The notes under the pieces were generated by a model. The model saw nothing but the letters and a program-made list of their open reading frames with translations, did no database searches and had not been told where the DNA came from. Source: an uncultured Ruminococcus sp. (GTDB taxonomy: Bacteria; Bacillota; Clostridia; Oscillospirales; CAG-272). Taken from it: a stretch of 64,000 nucleotides of DNA. Position 1 is the first letter of the stretch. Every line of letters begins with the position of its first letter. This document shows, one piece after another, positions 28,671 through 36,699 of this stretch. Location: contig CACZNC010000006.1 in NCBI GenBank assembly GCA_902782445.1, positions 16,879-80,878 of the forward strand, in the 5' to 3' direction. A program made the translations under genes and the position numbers.

Positions 28671-29221
28671 TCTTCGAAAAATTCCTCACGCCGGACGACA
28701 TGCGCGACAGCTTCCGGGACATCACCCCGGAGGAACTCGGAGCGCGGGGGATCCGCTGGGTTTTCTCCGACATCGACAACACCCTCGCCACCTACGACGA
28801 TCCCCTGCCGCCCGGGGCAGTCTCGGACTGGCTCCGCCGGATGGAAGAGGCCGGGATTTCGGTGATCTTCGTCTCGAACAACGACCGCGCCCGGGTCGAA
28901 GGATTCAACTCCGCCCGGCCTGACAGCGCGAGACCGACCTACTGGAAATCGGCCAAGCCTTTTACGAAAAGCCTCCGCCGCGCCATGCGGGAAGCCGGAG
29001 CCCGGCGGGAGGAATCCATGCTCCTCGGGGACCAGCTTCTGACGGACGCCGCCGCCGGAAAACGCGCGGGCCTGTACACGGTGATCGTGCCGCCCATCAA
29101 GGACCGGACCTCCCTCTTCTGGCGGGTAAAGCGGCGGATCGAGCGGCCATACATAAAAAAATACCTCCGCCTCAACCCGGGACCGGACCGGAAGAGCCGC
29201 GGATGGGAGGTGTGGAAATGA
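28667..29221 (+). CDS. YqeG-family HAD phosphatase
   Basis: A 184-residue HAD subfamily IIIA phosphatase. Motif I is SDIDNTLAT (nucleophile Asp), motif II is VSNN, the motif III lysine is in SAKPFTKS and the acidic motif is LLGDQLLTD. The family is related to phosphatidylglycerophosphate phosphatases; in Firmicutes the exact substrate is debated. The N-terminal opening FEKFLTPDDM is usual (L-x-P). It is coupled to the protease upstream and to the small membrane protein downstream, both by ATGA overlaps. Confidence 0.92.
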   Translation: MIFEKFLTPDDMRDSFRDITPEELGARGIRWVFSDIDNTLATYDDPLPPGAVSDWLRRMEEAGISVIFVSNNDRARVEGFNSARPDSARPTYWKSAKPFTKSLRRAMREAGARREESMLLGDQLLTDAAAGKRAGLYTVIVPPIKDRTSLFWRVKRRIERPYIKKYLRLNPGPDRKSRGWEVWK

Positions 29222-29424
29222 ATCCGAAAACGGTCGATCTCCTCTGGGGGCTCAGCCTGATCCTCATCGGGATCTCGGCGCTCGTGCTCGCCGCCGGAAG
29301 CATATTCGGGATCGAGCTCGGCGACGTCCTCGTGCGGATTTTGGGCGGGACCGCTCTTCTGATGCTTCCCGTCCTCGCCTTCACGACGGTCGTGAAAATC
29401 AAAAACGCAGACAAAAACAAATAA
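29218..29424 (+). CDS. Small two-helix membrane protein
   Basis: A 68-residue protein with two hydrophobic segments (LLWGLSLILIGISALVLAAG and ILGGTALLMLPVLAFTTVV) and a Lys-rich tail. The ATG at 29218 overlaps the YqeG stop and has GGGAGG about nine bases upstream inside yqeG. Not recognised as a named family; short membrane proteins of this kind are common at this locus type. Confidence 0.6.
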   Translation: MNPKTVDLLWGLSLILIGISALVLAAGSIFGIELGDVLVRILGGTALLMLPVLAFTTVVKIKNADKNK

Positions 29425-29450
29425 ACCGACAACAGGAAAGGTACTCTGAC

Positions 29451-30527
29451 ATGAACAAAATGGAACTCCGCTACGCGAAACTGAGAGCGAAAATGAAGGA
29501 GCTGGGGCTCGACGCCATCTATATCAACTCCCCCGAAAACCACCTCTATATGACCGATTTCGACAACCCGGACGGCTGGGCCTTCGTCACCCTCGAAAAA
29601 GCGTGGGTCTGGGCCGATATGCGGTATTACGAGGCGGCGAAGGCTGAGGTCACCTCCCTCTGTGAAGTCTGCCTCCCCGGCAAGCCCTCCTTCGAGGAGA
29701 TCGCGTCGGAATACGGCCTGAAGACCATCGGCTACGAGGACAGACGGCTGACCTGCTCCTCCTTCGCAAGCCTTGAAAACGCCCTCAAAAACTGCAAGGT
29801 CGAATTCGCGCCGGTGGGGGGCCTCTTCACCGATCTGCGCACGGTCAAGACCGACGACGAGGTCGAGAACATCGAGGCCGCCCAGAGGATCGCGGAGGCC
29901 GCTTTCGACCACATCGTCAAAACCATCACCTACGACATGACCGAGACCGAAGTCGCCGCGGAGCTCGAATACTTCATGAAGCGGCACGGGAGCGAAAAGC
30001 CCTCCTTCGACACCATCGCGGTCTCCGGCTCCGCGAGCTCCCGTCCCCACGGCGTCCCGCGTCCGGTGAAGCTGGAAAAGGGCTTCCTCACGATGGACTA
30101 CGGCGCGCTGGTGAAGGGATACCACTCCGACATGACCCGGACCGTGGTGATCGGGAAGGCCGACGAAGAGATGAAGAAGCTCTACAACACCGTTCTGAGA
30201 GCGCAGGTCGCCGCCATCGAAGCCGTGACGGACGGGGCGAAGAACGCCGACATGGACAGAATCGCCCGGGAGATCATCGACGGCGCGGGGTATGCGGGCC
30301 TGTTCAGCCACGGACTCGGCCACGGTGTCGGATTGGAGATCCACGAGAGCCCGAACCTCAACGGACGGATGGGCGACGCGGTCCTGCATCCCGGCGAGAT
30401 CGTCACGGTGGAGCCCGGCATTTACATCGAGGGCAAATACGGCTGCCGGATCGAGGACATGGTGCTCGTCACCCCGGGCGGAAGCAGGGATCTGACCAAC
30501 TGCCCAAAAGAGCTGATCGAGATCTGA
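29451..30527 (+). CDS. Xaa-Pro aminopeptidase/dipeptidase (M24 family)
   Basis: A 358-residue cytosolic metallopeptidase that removes residues before proline. The N-terminal creatinase-like domain includes INSPENHLYMTDFDNPDGWA. The M24 metal ligands are in MDYGALVKGYHSDMTRTVVI (two Asp), GLGHGVGLEIHESP (His), VTVEPGIYI (Glu) and RIEDMVLVT (Glu). Length and order are normal. AGGAAAGG lies upstream of the ATG. Confidence 0.95.
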   Translation: MNKMELRYAKLRAKMKELGLDAIYINSPENHLYMTDFDNPDGWAFVTLEKAWVWADMRYYEAAKAEVTSLCEVCLPGKPSFEEIASEYGLKTIGYEDRRLTCSSFASLENALKNCKVEFAPVGGLFTDLRTVKTDDEVENIEAAQRIAEAAFDHIVKTITYDMTETEVAAELEYFMKRHGSEKPSFDTIAVSGSASSRPHGVPRPVKLEKGFLTMDYGALVKGYHSDMTRTVVIGKADEEMKKLYNTVLRAQVAAIEAVTDGAKNADMDRIAREIIDGAGYAGLFSHGLGHGVGLEIHESPNLNGRMGDAVLHPGEIVTVEPGIYIEGKYGCRIEDMVLVTPGGSRDLTNCPKELIEI

Positions 30528-30606
30528 GCCGAACCGGACTGTGACACAGTCCCCCGGAGCGGGATCCGCAGATTTTACGGCTGAAAAAAGAAAAGGAGTA
30601 TGAACG

Positions 30607-32589
30607 ATGGTCGATTTCAATTCCTTTCCCGTAAGCGATCTGAACCCGGAGGGCGTGACTGTCCGTCAGGTCCTCCCGGCGTGCGGCGCCTTCGTTTTCA
30701 CCTTTCCGAAGGGGGAGGGAAGACTCTCTGCCGAAATGCACGACGGCGCGCTCGACATTTACCCCCTCGGAGAAGGCCGCTGGCTCGGGATGGACGTCAC
30801 CTGCCTCGGGACCAGAGCCGCCGTGTTCTCCTGGTTCTTCGAGACGGCGGACGGAAGGTCCTGCGGCGTGAAGATGGGAGTCCTGCCCGGGATCCGCACC
30901 CGCATCGCCCTGCCCGTCGCCGAAGTCACCCAGGGGAAGAACCTCTTCCTCCGCCGCACCCCCGGCAAGCTGAAATCCGTGACCCAGGGGGCTCCCATCG
31001 ACTACCGGGAGGCGGTGCGCTTCGTCGTGAAGTCCGAGAGGGCCCCCGAGGATGTGACCTTCCGCATCGACTCCGTATGCGTTTACGAGGGAGAGCCGGA
31101 CTTCCCGGTGGAAACGAGGACCCTCGTGGACGAATTCGGGCAGAAAGCCATCGCCGACTGGCCGGGGAAGACCAAGACCTATGCCGAAATGGAGGCCCGG
31201 ATGAAAAAAGTCCTCTCCGATCCCGCTCCTGATCGGGGAGACGACGGACGGAGCCGGTGGGGCGGGGATCTCTCCCTCCGGCTGACGGAAGGGAACGGCT
31301 TCTTCACCCTCGAAAAGTGGAACGGGCGGTATCTTCTGGCCGATCCCGACGGGTATGCCTTCTTCTCCACCGGCCTCGACTGCGTGAACATCGACGGGGA
31401 CGCCAACCTCGAAGGGATCCGCTGCCTCGCCGGGGAGATCGACCCCGATTCCGCCGGATGGGTGCACGGGGAGTTCTTCTCCTGGCACCGGCACAATCTC
31501 TGGCGGGTCTTCGGGGCGGACTACAATGAGAAATGGCGCGAAATGACCGCCCGCCGGATGGTGAAATGGGGCTTCAATACCGTCGCCTGCTGGTCGGACG
31601 TGGAGTTCGCGAGAGAGCGGTCCATCCCCCATGTCGTCATCATGCACGGCTATCCGAAGACCGGGACCTACATCTTCCGCGATTTTCCGGACGTCTTCGC
31701 GCCGGAGTTCACCGAAAACGCCGCGGGCTGGGCGAAGCAGATCCTTCCCCACAGGGACGACGCCTCTCTCATCGGCTATTTCCTCGGCAACGAACCCCAG
31801 TGGGCCTTCGTCAACGGGCTGAATATCGCGGCCTTCGCGCTGGAATGCGAAGAAAGCAGTTATTCCCGCCGGGCCCTCATCGAATTCATGCGGGAGCGGT
31901 ACGCCTCCATCGACGAACTCAATACCGCCTGGGGATCGGACTACACCTGCTTCGAGGACATGGACCGGCCCGTGCGCGCGAGGAGATTCACGAAAGAGGG
32001 ACTGCGGGTCTTGAACCTCTTCTCCGAGGAGATGATCCGGGCGTACATCCGCATCCCCTCCGAGGCCATCCGCGCCTTCGACCCGAACCACCTCAACCTC
32101 GGCATCCGCTACGCGTGGCTCTCCTCGAAGGAACTGGCGGCGGGATCGGAGTTCACGGATGTGTTCAGCTTCAACTGCTATTCCATGGACCCGACGGAGA
32201 GCATCGAGAATTTCTCCTCCCTCGTCGGCAAGCCGGTGATGATCGGGGAATTCCACTTCGGCGCGCTGGACCGGGGACTCGACGCGACGGGCATCCGCGG
32301 GGTCACCTCCCAGGCGGAGCGGGGCGCGGCCTACCGGTACTACATGCAGAAAGCTGCCGCCCATCCCATGTGTCTCGGCGCCCACTATTTCACCCTCAAC
32401 GATCAGGCGTATCTCGGCCGCTTCGACGGGGAGAACTACCAGATCGGCGTGGTGGACGTGACCCAGAGGCCCTACGAGGACTTCGAGGCCGGGATCATCG
32501 AGACCCACCGGGAGATCTACGACATCGCCGAGGGCAAAAAGCCTGCCGACGCGAGAAAAGCGGAAGAAATTCCGGCGATCTTCTTCTGA
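30607..32589 (+). CDS. GH50-like glycoside hydrolase (agarase/beta-galactosidase type)
   Basis: A 660-residue glycosidase with no signal peptide, so probably intracellular. An N-terminal beta-rich domain (to about residue 200) precedes a TIM barrel opening at TLEKWNGRYLLADPDGYAFF. The acid/base Glu is probably in FLGNEPQWAF (about 395) and the nucleophile in IGEFHFGALDRGL (about 547); the latter resembles the GH50 signature closely. GH50 enzymes cleave agarose or galactose-rich chains. AAGGAG lies nine bases before the ATG. The GH43-like gene at 33110 is the probable partner, separated by an unrelated AT-rich gene. Confidence 0.8.
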   Translation: MVDFNSFPVSDLNPEGVTVRQVLPACGAFVFTFPKGEGRLSAEMHDGALDIYPLGEGRWLGMDVTCLGTRAAVFSWFFETADGRSCGVKMGVLPGIRTRIALPVAEVTQGKNLFLRRTPGKLKSVTQGAPIDYREAVRFVVKSERAPEDVTFRIDSVCVYEGEPDFPVETRTLVDEFGQKAIADWPGKTKTYAEMEARMKKVLSDPAPDRGDDGRSRWGGDLSLRLTEGNGFFTLEKWNGRYLLADPDGYAFFSTGLDCVNIDGDANLEGIRCLAGEIDPDSAGWVHGEFFSWHRHNLWRVFGADYNEKWREMTARRMVKWGFNTVACWSDVEFARERSIPHVVIMHGYPKTGTYIFRDFPDVFAPEFTENAAGWAKQILPHRDDASLIGYFLGNEPQWAFVNGLNIAAFALECEESSYSRRALIEFMRERYASIDELNTAWGSDYTCFEDMDRPVRARRFTKEGLRVLNLFSEEMIRAYIRIPSEAIRAFDPNHLNLGIRYAWLSSKELAAGSEFTDVFSFNCYSMDPTESIENFSSLVGKPVMIGEFHFGALDRGLDATGIRGVTSQAERGAAYRYYMQKAAAHPMCLGAHYFTLNDQAYLGRFDGENYQIGVVDVTQRPYEDFEAGIIETHREIYDIAEGKKPADARKAEEIPAIFF

Positions 32590-32603
32590 GGAGGGAAATG
32601 TGA

Positions 32604-33062
32604 ATGAATGAAAGCGCAAAATCAATCAGGAAAGTCATAATTCCTTTGACTTGGGCTGCGACTATTGTATCGGCAATCGGATATGGTATCTATGCGCTGG
32701 TAATCAATAGTCCGGCTCCCTCACAACATGGAGGGGAAGCGGTTAGTGTTTCGCTTTTTCCGGCCATTCTTACGGTGTTGGCTATCATTGTGGGAGGCTT
32801 TTTTGCAACTGTATTATGGATGGTTTTGGCGGACCTGATTGATAATCTCTCTGTAATAGCAGATAACACAACTGCGATGGCGGATGTACTTTACAAATCA
32901 TCATACAATAATGACGAATTGCGTGTTGAATCGTTAAAAAAGAAACAGCGTGAACTTGTCCAGAAGTTCAGGCAAAATGATTTGGACTACTCGGAAAAGG
33001 CGGCCATTTATAACGAAATTGAGAAAATTGAAGCTGAAATAAAAAGGCTCCAGAGAAGTTGA
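32604..33062 (+). CDS. AT-rich small membrane protein, probably inserted
   Basis: A 152-residue protein not recognised. Two membrane helices (about residues 13-34 and 49-75, the second LFPAILTVLAIIVGGFFATV) are followed by a coiled-coil-like C terminus with alternating Lys/Glu (KKKQRELVQKF, EKIEAEIKRLQ). Codon use is clearly more AT-rich (many ATA, TTA, AAT) than in the glycosidases on either side. A purine-rich site (GAGGGAAATG) precedes it. It looks like a recent insertion between two co-functional genes. Confidence 0.6.
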   Translation: MNESAKSIRKVIIPLTWAATIVSAIGYGIYALVINSPAPSQHGGEAVSVSLFPAILTVLAIIVGGFFATVLWMVLADLIDNLSVIADNTTAMADVLYKSSYNNDELRVESLKKKQRELVQKFRQNDLDYSEKAAIYNEIEKIEAEIKRLQRS

Positions 33063-33109
33063 TAATATCAGTCCGGTTCAAAAAATCCAATTGCAGGAGA
33101 AAATGAATC

Positions 33110-34048
33110 ATGAAAAACGGTCAGCCATTTCCCGACACAAACGGCAATCCGATCCACGCCCACGGCGGATGGATGCTGAACTTCGGGGGATATACCTACT
33201 GGTACGGCGAGGACAGACGGGGGGAAAACTACGTCTCCGTCTACCGCGCCTCGGAGAACGATCTCCGAAACTGGGAATTCCGGGGGCACATCCTGACGAC
33301 GGACACGCCCTATGAAGCGACCTCTGCCCGGTTCGATCCGAAGCTCTCCTGGGAGAGGGACGGAAAGCGGCGCAAGGTCAACATCGAGCGGCCGAAGGTC
33401 CTCTACAACGAAAAGACCGGGAAATTCGTCCTCTGGGCCCACTACGAGAACGGGGAGGACTATCGGGAAGCCCGGGCCTGCGTCGCCTCGTCGGACTTCC
33501 CGGACCGGGATTTCGTCTATCACGGATCCTTCAACCCCTTCGGCCAAATGTCCCGGGACTGCACCCTCCACCTCGATTCCGCGGGGGACGCCTATTTCGT
33601 CTCCGCCTCCCGGGACAACGCGGATCTGCACGTCTACCGGCTGACGGAGGACTATCTCAACGCGGACGAATGGGTGAAATCCCTGTACTGCCACGAATTC
33701 CGCGAGGCCCCGGCCCTCTTCGAGCGAAACGGGCGGACCTATATGATCTCCTCCTACTGCACGGGCTGGGCTCCGAATCAGGGCAAGTGGTGTTCGGCGG
33801 ATTCCGTCACGGGCCGCTGGGGACTGCTCCGGGATTTCGGGGATTCGACCACCTTCCGGTCCCAGAGCGCGTTCGTTCGGCGGCAGGGGGACCGGTACTG
33901 GTACGTCGGCGACCGCTGGATGGGCGGGGAACCGAAGTATTTCGAATCCACCTACGTCGCGCTGGAAATTCAGTTCGACGGGGAAGGGAACCCCTTCATC
34001 GAATGGACGGAGGAACCGGAACTGTTCAACGCCGCCTCCCCGTCCTGA
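33110..34048 (+). CDS. GH43-like glycoside hydrolase (exo-beta-1,3-galactanase type)
   Basis: A 312-residue five-bladed beta-propeller glycosidase, likely intracellular. Propeller motifs appear as HAHGGWMLNFGGYTYWYGED, VNIERPKVLYNEKTGKFVLW, MSRDCTLHLDSAGDAYFV and FREAPALFERNGRTYMIS, followed by GWAPNQGKWCSAD. The Asp and Glu in these segments are the likely catalytic residues. The REAPA..CTGWAPN block resembles GH43 subfamily 24 exo-beta-1,3-galactanases. With the GH50-like enzyme it suggests galactan use. Confidence 0.78.
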   Translation: MKNGQPFPDTNGNPIHAHGGWMLNFGGYTYWYGEDRRGENYVSVYRASENDLRNWEFRGHILTTDTPYEATSARFDPKLSWERDGKRRKVNIERPKVLYNEKTGKFVLWAHYENGEDYREARACVASSDFPDRDFVYHGSFNPFGQMSRDCTLHLDSAGDAYFVSASRDNADLHVYRLTEDYLNADEWVKSLYCHEFREAPALFERNGRTYMISSYCTGWAPNQGKWCSADSVTGRWGLLRDFGDSTTFRSQSAFVRRQGDRYWYVGDRWMGGEPKYFESTYVALEIQFDGEGNPFIEWTEEPELFNAASPS

Positions 34049-34125
34049 TGGACCCGTTCTGAAAGGGCCGGGAGAATGAAAAAACGACCGTCGGGGCCAA
34101 ACCTCGGAGGTCAGTTTTATGAAAT

Positions 34126-34665
34126 TCAGGGTTCCGGACTCTCAGTCAAAAGGAGCCGCAGGGAGGTGAGCTTTTCGCTGTCCGCTCCCTCCGTCACGGA
34201 GAGGGAGAACATCCGGTCCCCGGAGAGCCAGAGCAGAACGCCGCTGCCCTCCGCCCGGTTACAGATGCACCGGGGTGTTTCGGGAGGGATGAGGTCGTCG
34301 TGTTCGCCCCGCACATAGTCGTCTGGGAAGGGAGAGATGTTTTCGAGTCTTCCGGTGATCTCCGAACGGAAGGTGAAGGTGTCTCCGCCGTACAGGAAGA
34401 CAACCTCGTCGAGAGAGGAGCCCGTATCCGGATCGGGGAAGGAGGACCGGCTGATCTCTTCCGCTCCTTCCGGGATCCGCAGTTCAAATCCTTCCCCGCC
34501 GGGATCTTCTTCCGGGGCCGCCTGTTCCGGTTCGGCTTCGACCTGGCCGGCGGCGGGGGTCGGCTCTCCGGGTCCTTCCGATTGCGCGCAGCCGGAAAAC
34601 GGGAGCCAAAGGACGAGCAGAAGCGGAACGAGCTTCATGGAGAGAGCTTTCGGAATCATATTCAT
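34126..34665 (-). CDS. Putative lipoprotein of the radical SAM cassette
   Basis: A 179-residue exported protein. The signal peptide (KLVPLLLVLWLPFSGC) ends in a lipobox-like F-S-G-C, followed by a Glu/Pro-rich linker and a C-terminal domain (IPEGAEEISRSSFPDPDTG, LLWLSGDRMFSLSVTEG) reminiscent of DUF4367-like extracellular domains. The ATG at 34665 overlaps the radical SAM stop, so it is translationally coupled. Last gene of a three-gene unit. Its function is unknown; extracellular location is inferred from the signal peptide. Confidence 0.65.
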   Translation of the reverse strand: MNMIPKALSMKLVPLLLVLWLPFSGCAQSEGPGEPTPAAGQVEAEPEQAAPEEDPGGEGFELRIPEGAEEISRSSFPDPDTGSSLDEVVFLYGGDTFTFRSEITGRLENISPFPDDYVRGEHDDLIPPETPRCICNRAEGSGVLLWLSGDRMFSLSVTEGADSEKLTSLRLLLTESPEP

Positions 34666-35381
34666 TTCCCTTTCGGCAGGACATAGTCGAATCGGTCGAT
34701 GTTTTCGAATCCCATGTCTCGGAGCGTCTTTTCCGAGCGGACGCAGGCTTCGGGGGTGTTGTAACCGGGGATGAGGGGGACGCGGACGACGGCGCGGGAA
34801 GGGCAGAGCGCGGCAAGCCGTCCGAGGTTTTTCCGCATCCGGTCCGGGGGGAGTCCTGTATATGCCTCGTAGACCGCTGGATCCGTGTCCTTCACGTCGA
34901 CGATCCATTCGGACACGAGGGGCCCGCCGTTTTCGTCCTCTCCGAGCAGGAACGAGAGATTTTCCTCCGGCACGGCAAGGGAGGTCTCGACGGCAAACCG
35001 CCAGCTTTTCCCGAGGGAGCGGACAAATCCGATGAATTCCCGGATGAACGCGGCCTGCAAGAGCGGTTCCCCGCCGCCGAAGGTCACGCCCCCGTTCGTC
35101 GCCTCGAAATAGAGGTCGTCGATTTTCAGCCTCTCATAGAGCTCCGCCGCGGTGAAGATCTTCGGTTTGTACGCCGGGTCCCGGCAGACGGCGTTGATGC
35201 ACCAGCGGCAGGAGAGGGGACAGCCGATCCCCCCGACGAGAGTCGTCACGCCCTGCCCGTCCCGGAACAGCCTGTGGCGGGAGATCCCGAAGGCGGCGAA
35301 GCGGAGCCCCGGATTTTCATTTTCCGCATCCCTGCCCGGCTCCTGTCCGCGTTCGGCCTCGTCCACCCCCGCCGCGGTCAC
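34662..35381 (-). CDS. Radical SAM protein, glycyl-radical-activase-like, short form
   Basis: A 239-residue radical SAM enzyme. The cluster motif C-x3-C-x2-C is CPLSCRWC (Cys 54, 58, 61), then GGVTFGGGEPLLQ (SAM-binding), ETSLAVP and VDVKDTDPAVYEAYTGLP, typical of the PFL-activase/YjjW group. It lacks the extra 8Fe ferredoxin insert of many activases and no SPASM tail is present. No glycyl radical enzyme gene is in the window. GTG at 35381 overlaps the stop of the Cys-motif protein (GTGA), so the two are coupled and may form enzyme and substrate (inference). Confidence 0.8.
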   Translation of the reverse strand: MTAAGVDEAERGQEPGRDAENENPGLRFAAFGISRHRLFRDGQGVTTLVGGIGCPLSCRWCINAVCRDPAYKPKIFTAAELYERLKIDDLYFEATNGGVTFGGGEPLLQAAFIREFIGFVRSLGKSWRFAVETSLAVPEENLSFLLGEDENGGPLVSEWIVDVKDTDPAVYEAYTGLPPDRMRKNLGRLAALCPSRAVVRVPLIPGYNTPEACVRSEKTLRDMGFENIDRFDYVLPKGK

Positions 35382-36067
35382 GGATTTGCTCCTTCGGCTT
35401 CGGCGTCGGCGGAGGAGGGATCGGCATTCTCACCGGCGATGTCCCAGTCCGTCGGGGCCATGATCCCGGCGAGGGGCGGAAATTCCTCCTCGTCCCCGCA
35501 GGCTTCCCCGTCCTCCGGGAAGGTGTCGGGAGGGGGGACATCGCCTTCCAGTTCATATTCCCATTCCGGATCGGGATCGGCGGGAAGGACGCCTCCGAAC
35601 TCGGTTTCCTCTTCCGGCTCGAAATCGGGAGCGACGAGTTTGCCTTCTATGAGTCTCTCGTCTGGCTCCTCCTCGGTCCCGGGCTCGATCGCGATTTCGC
35701 CGGCGGTCGGCTGGGCTTCGATTTCGGTCCGTCCTTCCGTATTCTCGGAGGCGGCGGTCTCGATCTGTTCGGTGAAGGACCCGCCTGGATCCTGATGATT
35801 GTCCTCCGCGCCGACGGGGGTGCAGGAGACGAGGCTTGCGGCGAGCAGTCCGGCGGAGATCCCGGCGACCGCGGTCTGAATGCCCCTGCGCTTTTTTTCG
35901 GCGAGGGCTTTTTCGAGCAGGCGCACTTCGGCTTCGCATTTCGGGCAGGTGCCGGAGCAGTTCCCCTGATAGGTGCATTCGGAGATGGTGAGGGCGATGT
36001 CGTTCTTCTCGGCGATATCGCGGCGGATCTGTTTTAAGATCGCGCAGGTAGCTTTTCCGCGGTTCAT
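35378..36067 (-). CDS. Cys-motif anchored protein with degenerate G-x-(L/V/I)-P-D repeats
   Basis: A 229-residue protein, first of the cassette. Residues 1-60 carry a Cys motif C-x5-C-x3-C-x2-C (Cys 31, 37, 41, 44 in CTYQGNCSGTCPKCEAEV). A hydrophobic segment follows at 66-81 ending VSC (lipobox-like, Cys 82), so the N-terminal part may be cytosolic and the rest exported. Residues ~100-229 are very acidic and contain about five related units with Gly at 123, 142, 159, 175 and 201 (AGEIAIEP, EGKLVAPD, GGVLPADP, EGDVPPPD, AGIMAPTD). The start has GGAGGA upstream. I know similar N termini from Bacteroidetes proteins; the function is not known. Confidence 0.65.
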   Translation of the reverse strand: MNRGKATCAILKQIRRDIAEKNDIALTISECTYQGNCSGTCPKCEAEVRLLEKALAEKKRRGIQTAVAGISAGLLAASLVSCTPVGAEDNHQDPGGSFTEQIETAASENTEGRTEIEAQPTAGEIAIEPGTEEEPDERLIEGKLVAPDFEPEEETEFGGVLPADPDPEWEYELEGDVPPPDTFPEDGEACGDEEEFPPLAGIMAPTDWDIAGENADPSSADAEAEGANP

Positions 36068-36247
36068 GTCGGTCCTCCTCTGCAGGATTGAGCGGCGTCG
36101 GTTTCGTTTTCTGTAGGTTAGACGCCGGGGAAGGGAAAAAAGTTCCCGGGACGCAGAGAATTTTGTAAAAGATTTCGGATCGGACCGGAGATCGGGGGAG
36201 AGGGTCGGAATCGGATCCACGCGCCGGGCAGTTTTTTCCGAAACGCC

Positions 36248-36276
36248 TTGACAGGACCGGCCCGCGGGAGTATAAT
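36248..36276 (+). promoter_or_regulatory. Consensus promoter in front of the tRNA-Ser region
   Basis: TTGACA (36248-36253) and TATAAT (36271-36276) with a 17-bp spacer. Predicted initiation is at the truncated tRNA copy at 36286. Confidence 0.88.
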
Positions 36277-36285
36277 AAGATCCGT

Positions 36286-36319
36286 GCAGGGTTATCGAAG
36301 CGGTCATAACGAGGCGGTC
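36286..36319 (+). pseudogene. Duplicated 5' half of tRNA-Ser
   Basis: Thirty-four bases identical to the first 34 bases of the complete tRNA-Ser at 36484. Sequence identity stops in the anticodon stem. The following ~160 bases are unrelated purine-rich sequence, though GGCGGGTTCGAATCGG near 36400-36418 resembles a T-arm. It cannot fold as a full tRNA. Confidence 0.85.
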
Positions 36320-36483
36320 CCCGAAACTTGTGGCTCAAACGCACCTCGGTCCGCAGAATCCCCCGAAAAAGCGAGAAAAACGGCGGAAAACCGAGAAAAC
36401 GGCGGGTTCGAATCGGCAGTATGCAGGCTTTCTAACGGTTTTTCTAACGTTTTTCCGAAACAGGCATCACCCCCCACAAATAC

Positions 36484-36568
36484 GCAGGGTTATCGAAGCG
36501 GTCATAACGAGGCGGTCTTGAAAACCGTTTGACGTCAAGTCACGTGGGTTCGAATCCCACACCCTGCG
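36484..36568 (+). tRNA. tRNA-Ser(UGA)
   Basis: The acceptor stem GCAGGGT pairs with ACCCTGC. The anticodon loop CTTGAAA gives anticodon TGA for Ser UCA codons, the long variable arm (GACGTCAAGTC) is typical of serine tRNAs, and the T-arm is GTGGG-TTCGAAT-CCCAC. The discriminator base is G, as expected for Ser; CCA is not encoded. Confidence 0.95.
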
Positions 36569-36578
36569 GGAAATAAAG

Positions 36579-36617
36579 GAAAGGCATCTCGGCGCTCACA
36601 TGGGCGGGAGGTGCCTT
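36579..36617 (+). terminator. Terminator after tRNA-Ser
   Basis: AAAGGCATCTC pairs with GAGGTGCCTTT (one G-T pair) around a GC-rich loop and is followed by T residues. Confidence 0.75.
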
Positions 36618-36699
36618 TTCCTATGAGAATTGCACTGCAAAAACAAGCAAAAAGGAGATTTCGGATGGAAAACAACCTGTACAAACTGTCACGAAAACG

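Noticed and set aside
36286..36420. A second complete tRNA-Ser with intron
   Set aside because: Only the first 34 bases match; the anticodon loop and matching acceptor strand are missing.
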